This document shows, piece by piece, positions 12,383 to 13,230 of a stretch of DNA of 13,230 nt. Each line of letters begins with the position of its first letter. Within the stretch, counting starts at the first letter, position 1. Source of the DNA: Nitrospirota bacterium (GTDB lineage Bacteria > Nitrospirota > Thermodesulfovibrionia > Thermodesulfovibrionales > JdFR-85). The position numbers were made by a program, and so were the translations under genes. The stretch covers positions 1 to 13,230 of the forward strand of contig JAADHP010000083.1 of NCBI GenBank assembly GCA_013151785.1, in the 5' to 3' direction. The notes under the pieces are model-generated. The model was given only the letters and a program-made list of their open reading frames with translations, was not told the DNA's origin and searched no databases.

Positions 12383-13230
<848 letters not shown>

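Overview
The window looks like a chromosomal segment of a moderately AT-rich anaerobe that makes selenoproteins, most like a Nitrospirota (Thermodesulfovibrio-type) or Desulfobacterota lineage. That assignment is inferred from gene content (superoxide reductase, A-type flavoprotein, desulforedoxin, rubrerythrin, an in-frame Sec codon), not from a search.

Left part, 1-5358, plus strand: a metabolic block. A MOFRL-type glycerate kinase and a mannosyl-3-phosphoglycerate phosphatase lie 12 bp apart. After a repeat-bearing gap come a short-chain polyprenyl diphosphate synthase (ispA), a free-standing relative of the archaeal threonyl-tRNA synthetase editing domain, a YacP/NYN-type nuclease gene that seems to start at AUU, and a membrane PAP2-superfamily protein. 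The last four are tightly packed. A convergent LysR-type regulator (5338-6237, minus), resembling the selenium-associated LysR group, closes this block.

Right part, 6367-13230, plus strand: an almost uninterrupted oxygen and peroxide defence island. Order: PerR-like Fur regulator, 35-aa RCKP rubredoxin-like protein, two Cys-rich small proteins of unknown function, ferritin-like diiron protein, FprA-type flavo-diiron protein (broken by a one-base frameshift near its 3' end), rubredoxin, one-domain superoxide reductase, selenocysteine peroxiredoxin (UGA at the peroxidatic position, with a SECIS-like hairpin), desulforedoxin, rubrerythrin, and the start of a catalase-peroxidase (katG, cut by the window end). 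The carriers (rubredoxin, desulforedoxin) and terminal reductases (FprA, SOR, rubrerythrin, PrxU) plausibly form one NAD(P)H-to-rubredoxin detoxification network. PerR-like boxes overlap the perR promoter, and related palindromes precede the SOR and katG genes.

The most unusual non-coding content is a repeat family with four copies (1-174, 2410-2586, 10216-10353, 11425-11620). Each complete copy has a conserved two-hairpin core with GGA-containing loops, enclosed by a 21-22 bp outer stem whose sequence differs from locus to locus but whose two arms stay complementary. Stem arms covary between copies. One copy has 11-bp terminal inverted repeats and a possible 5-bp target duplication. A second class is tracts of degenerate 7-bp repeats (CTAAGAA-like and GATTTAA-like) in the same spacers.
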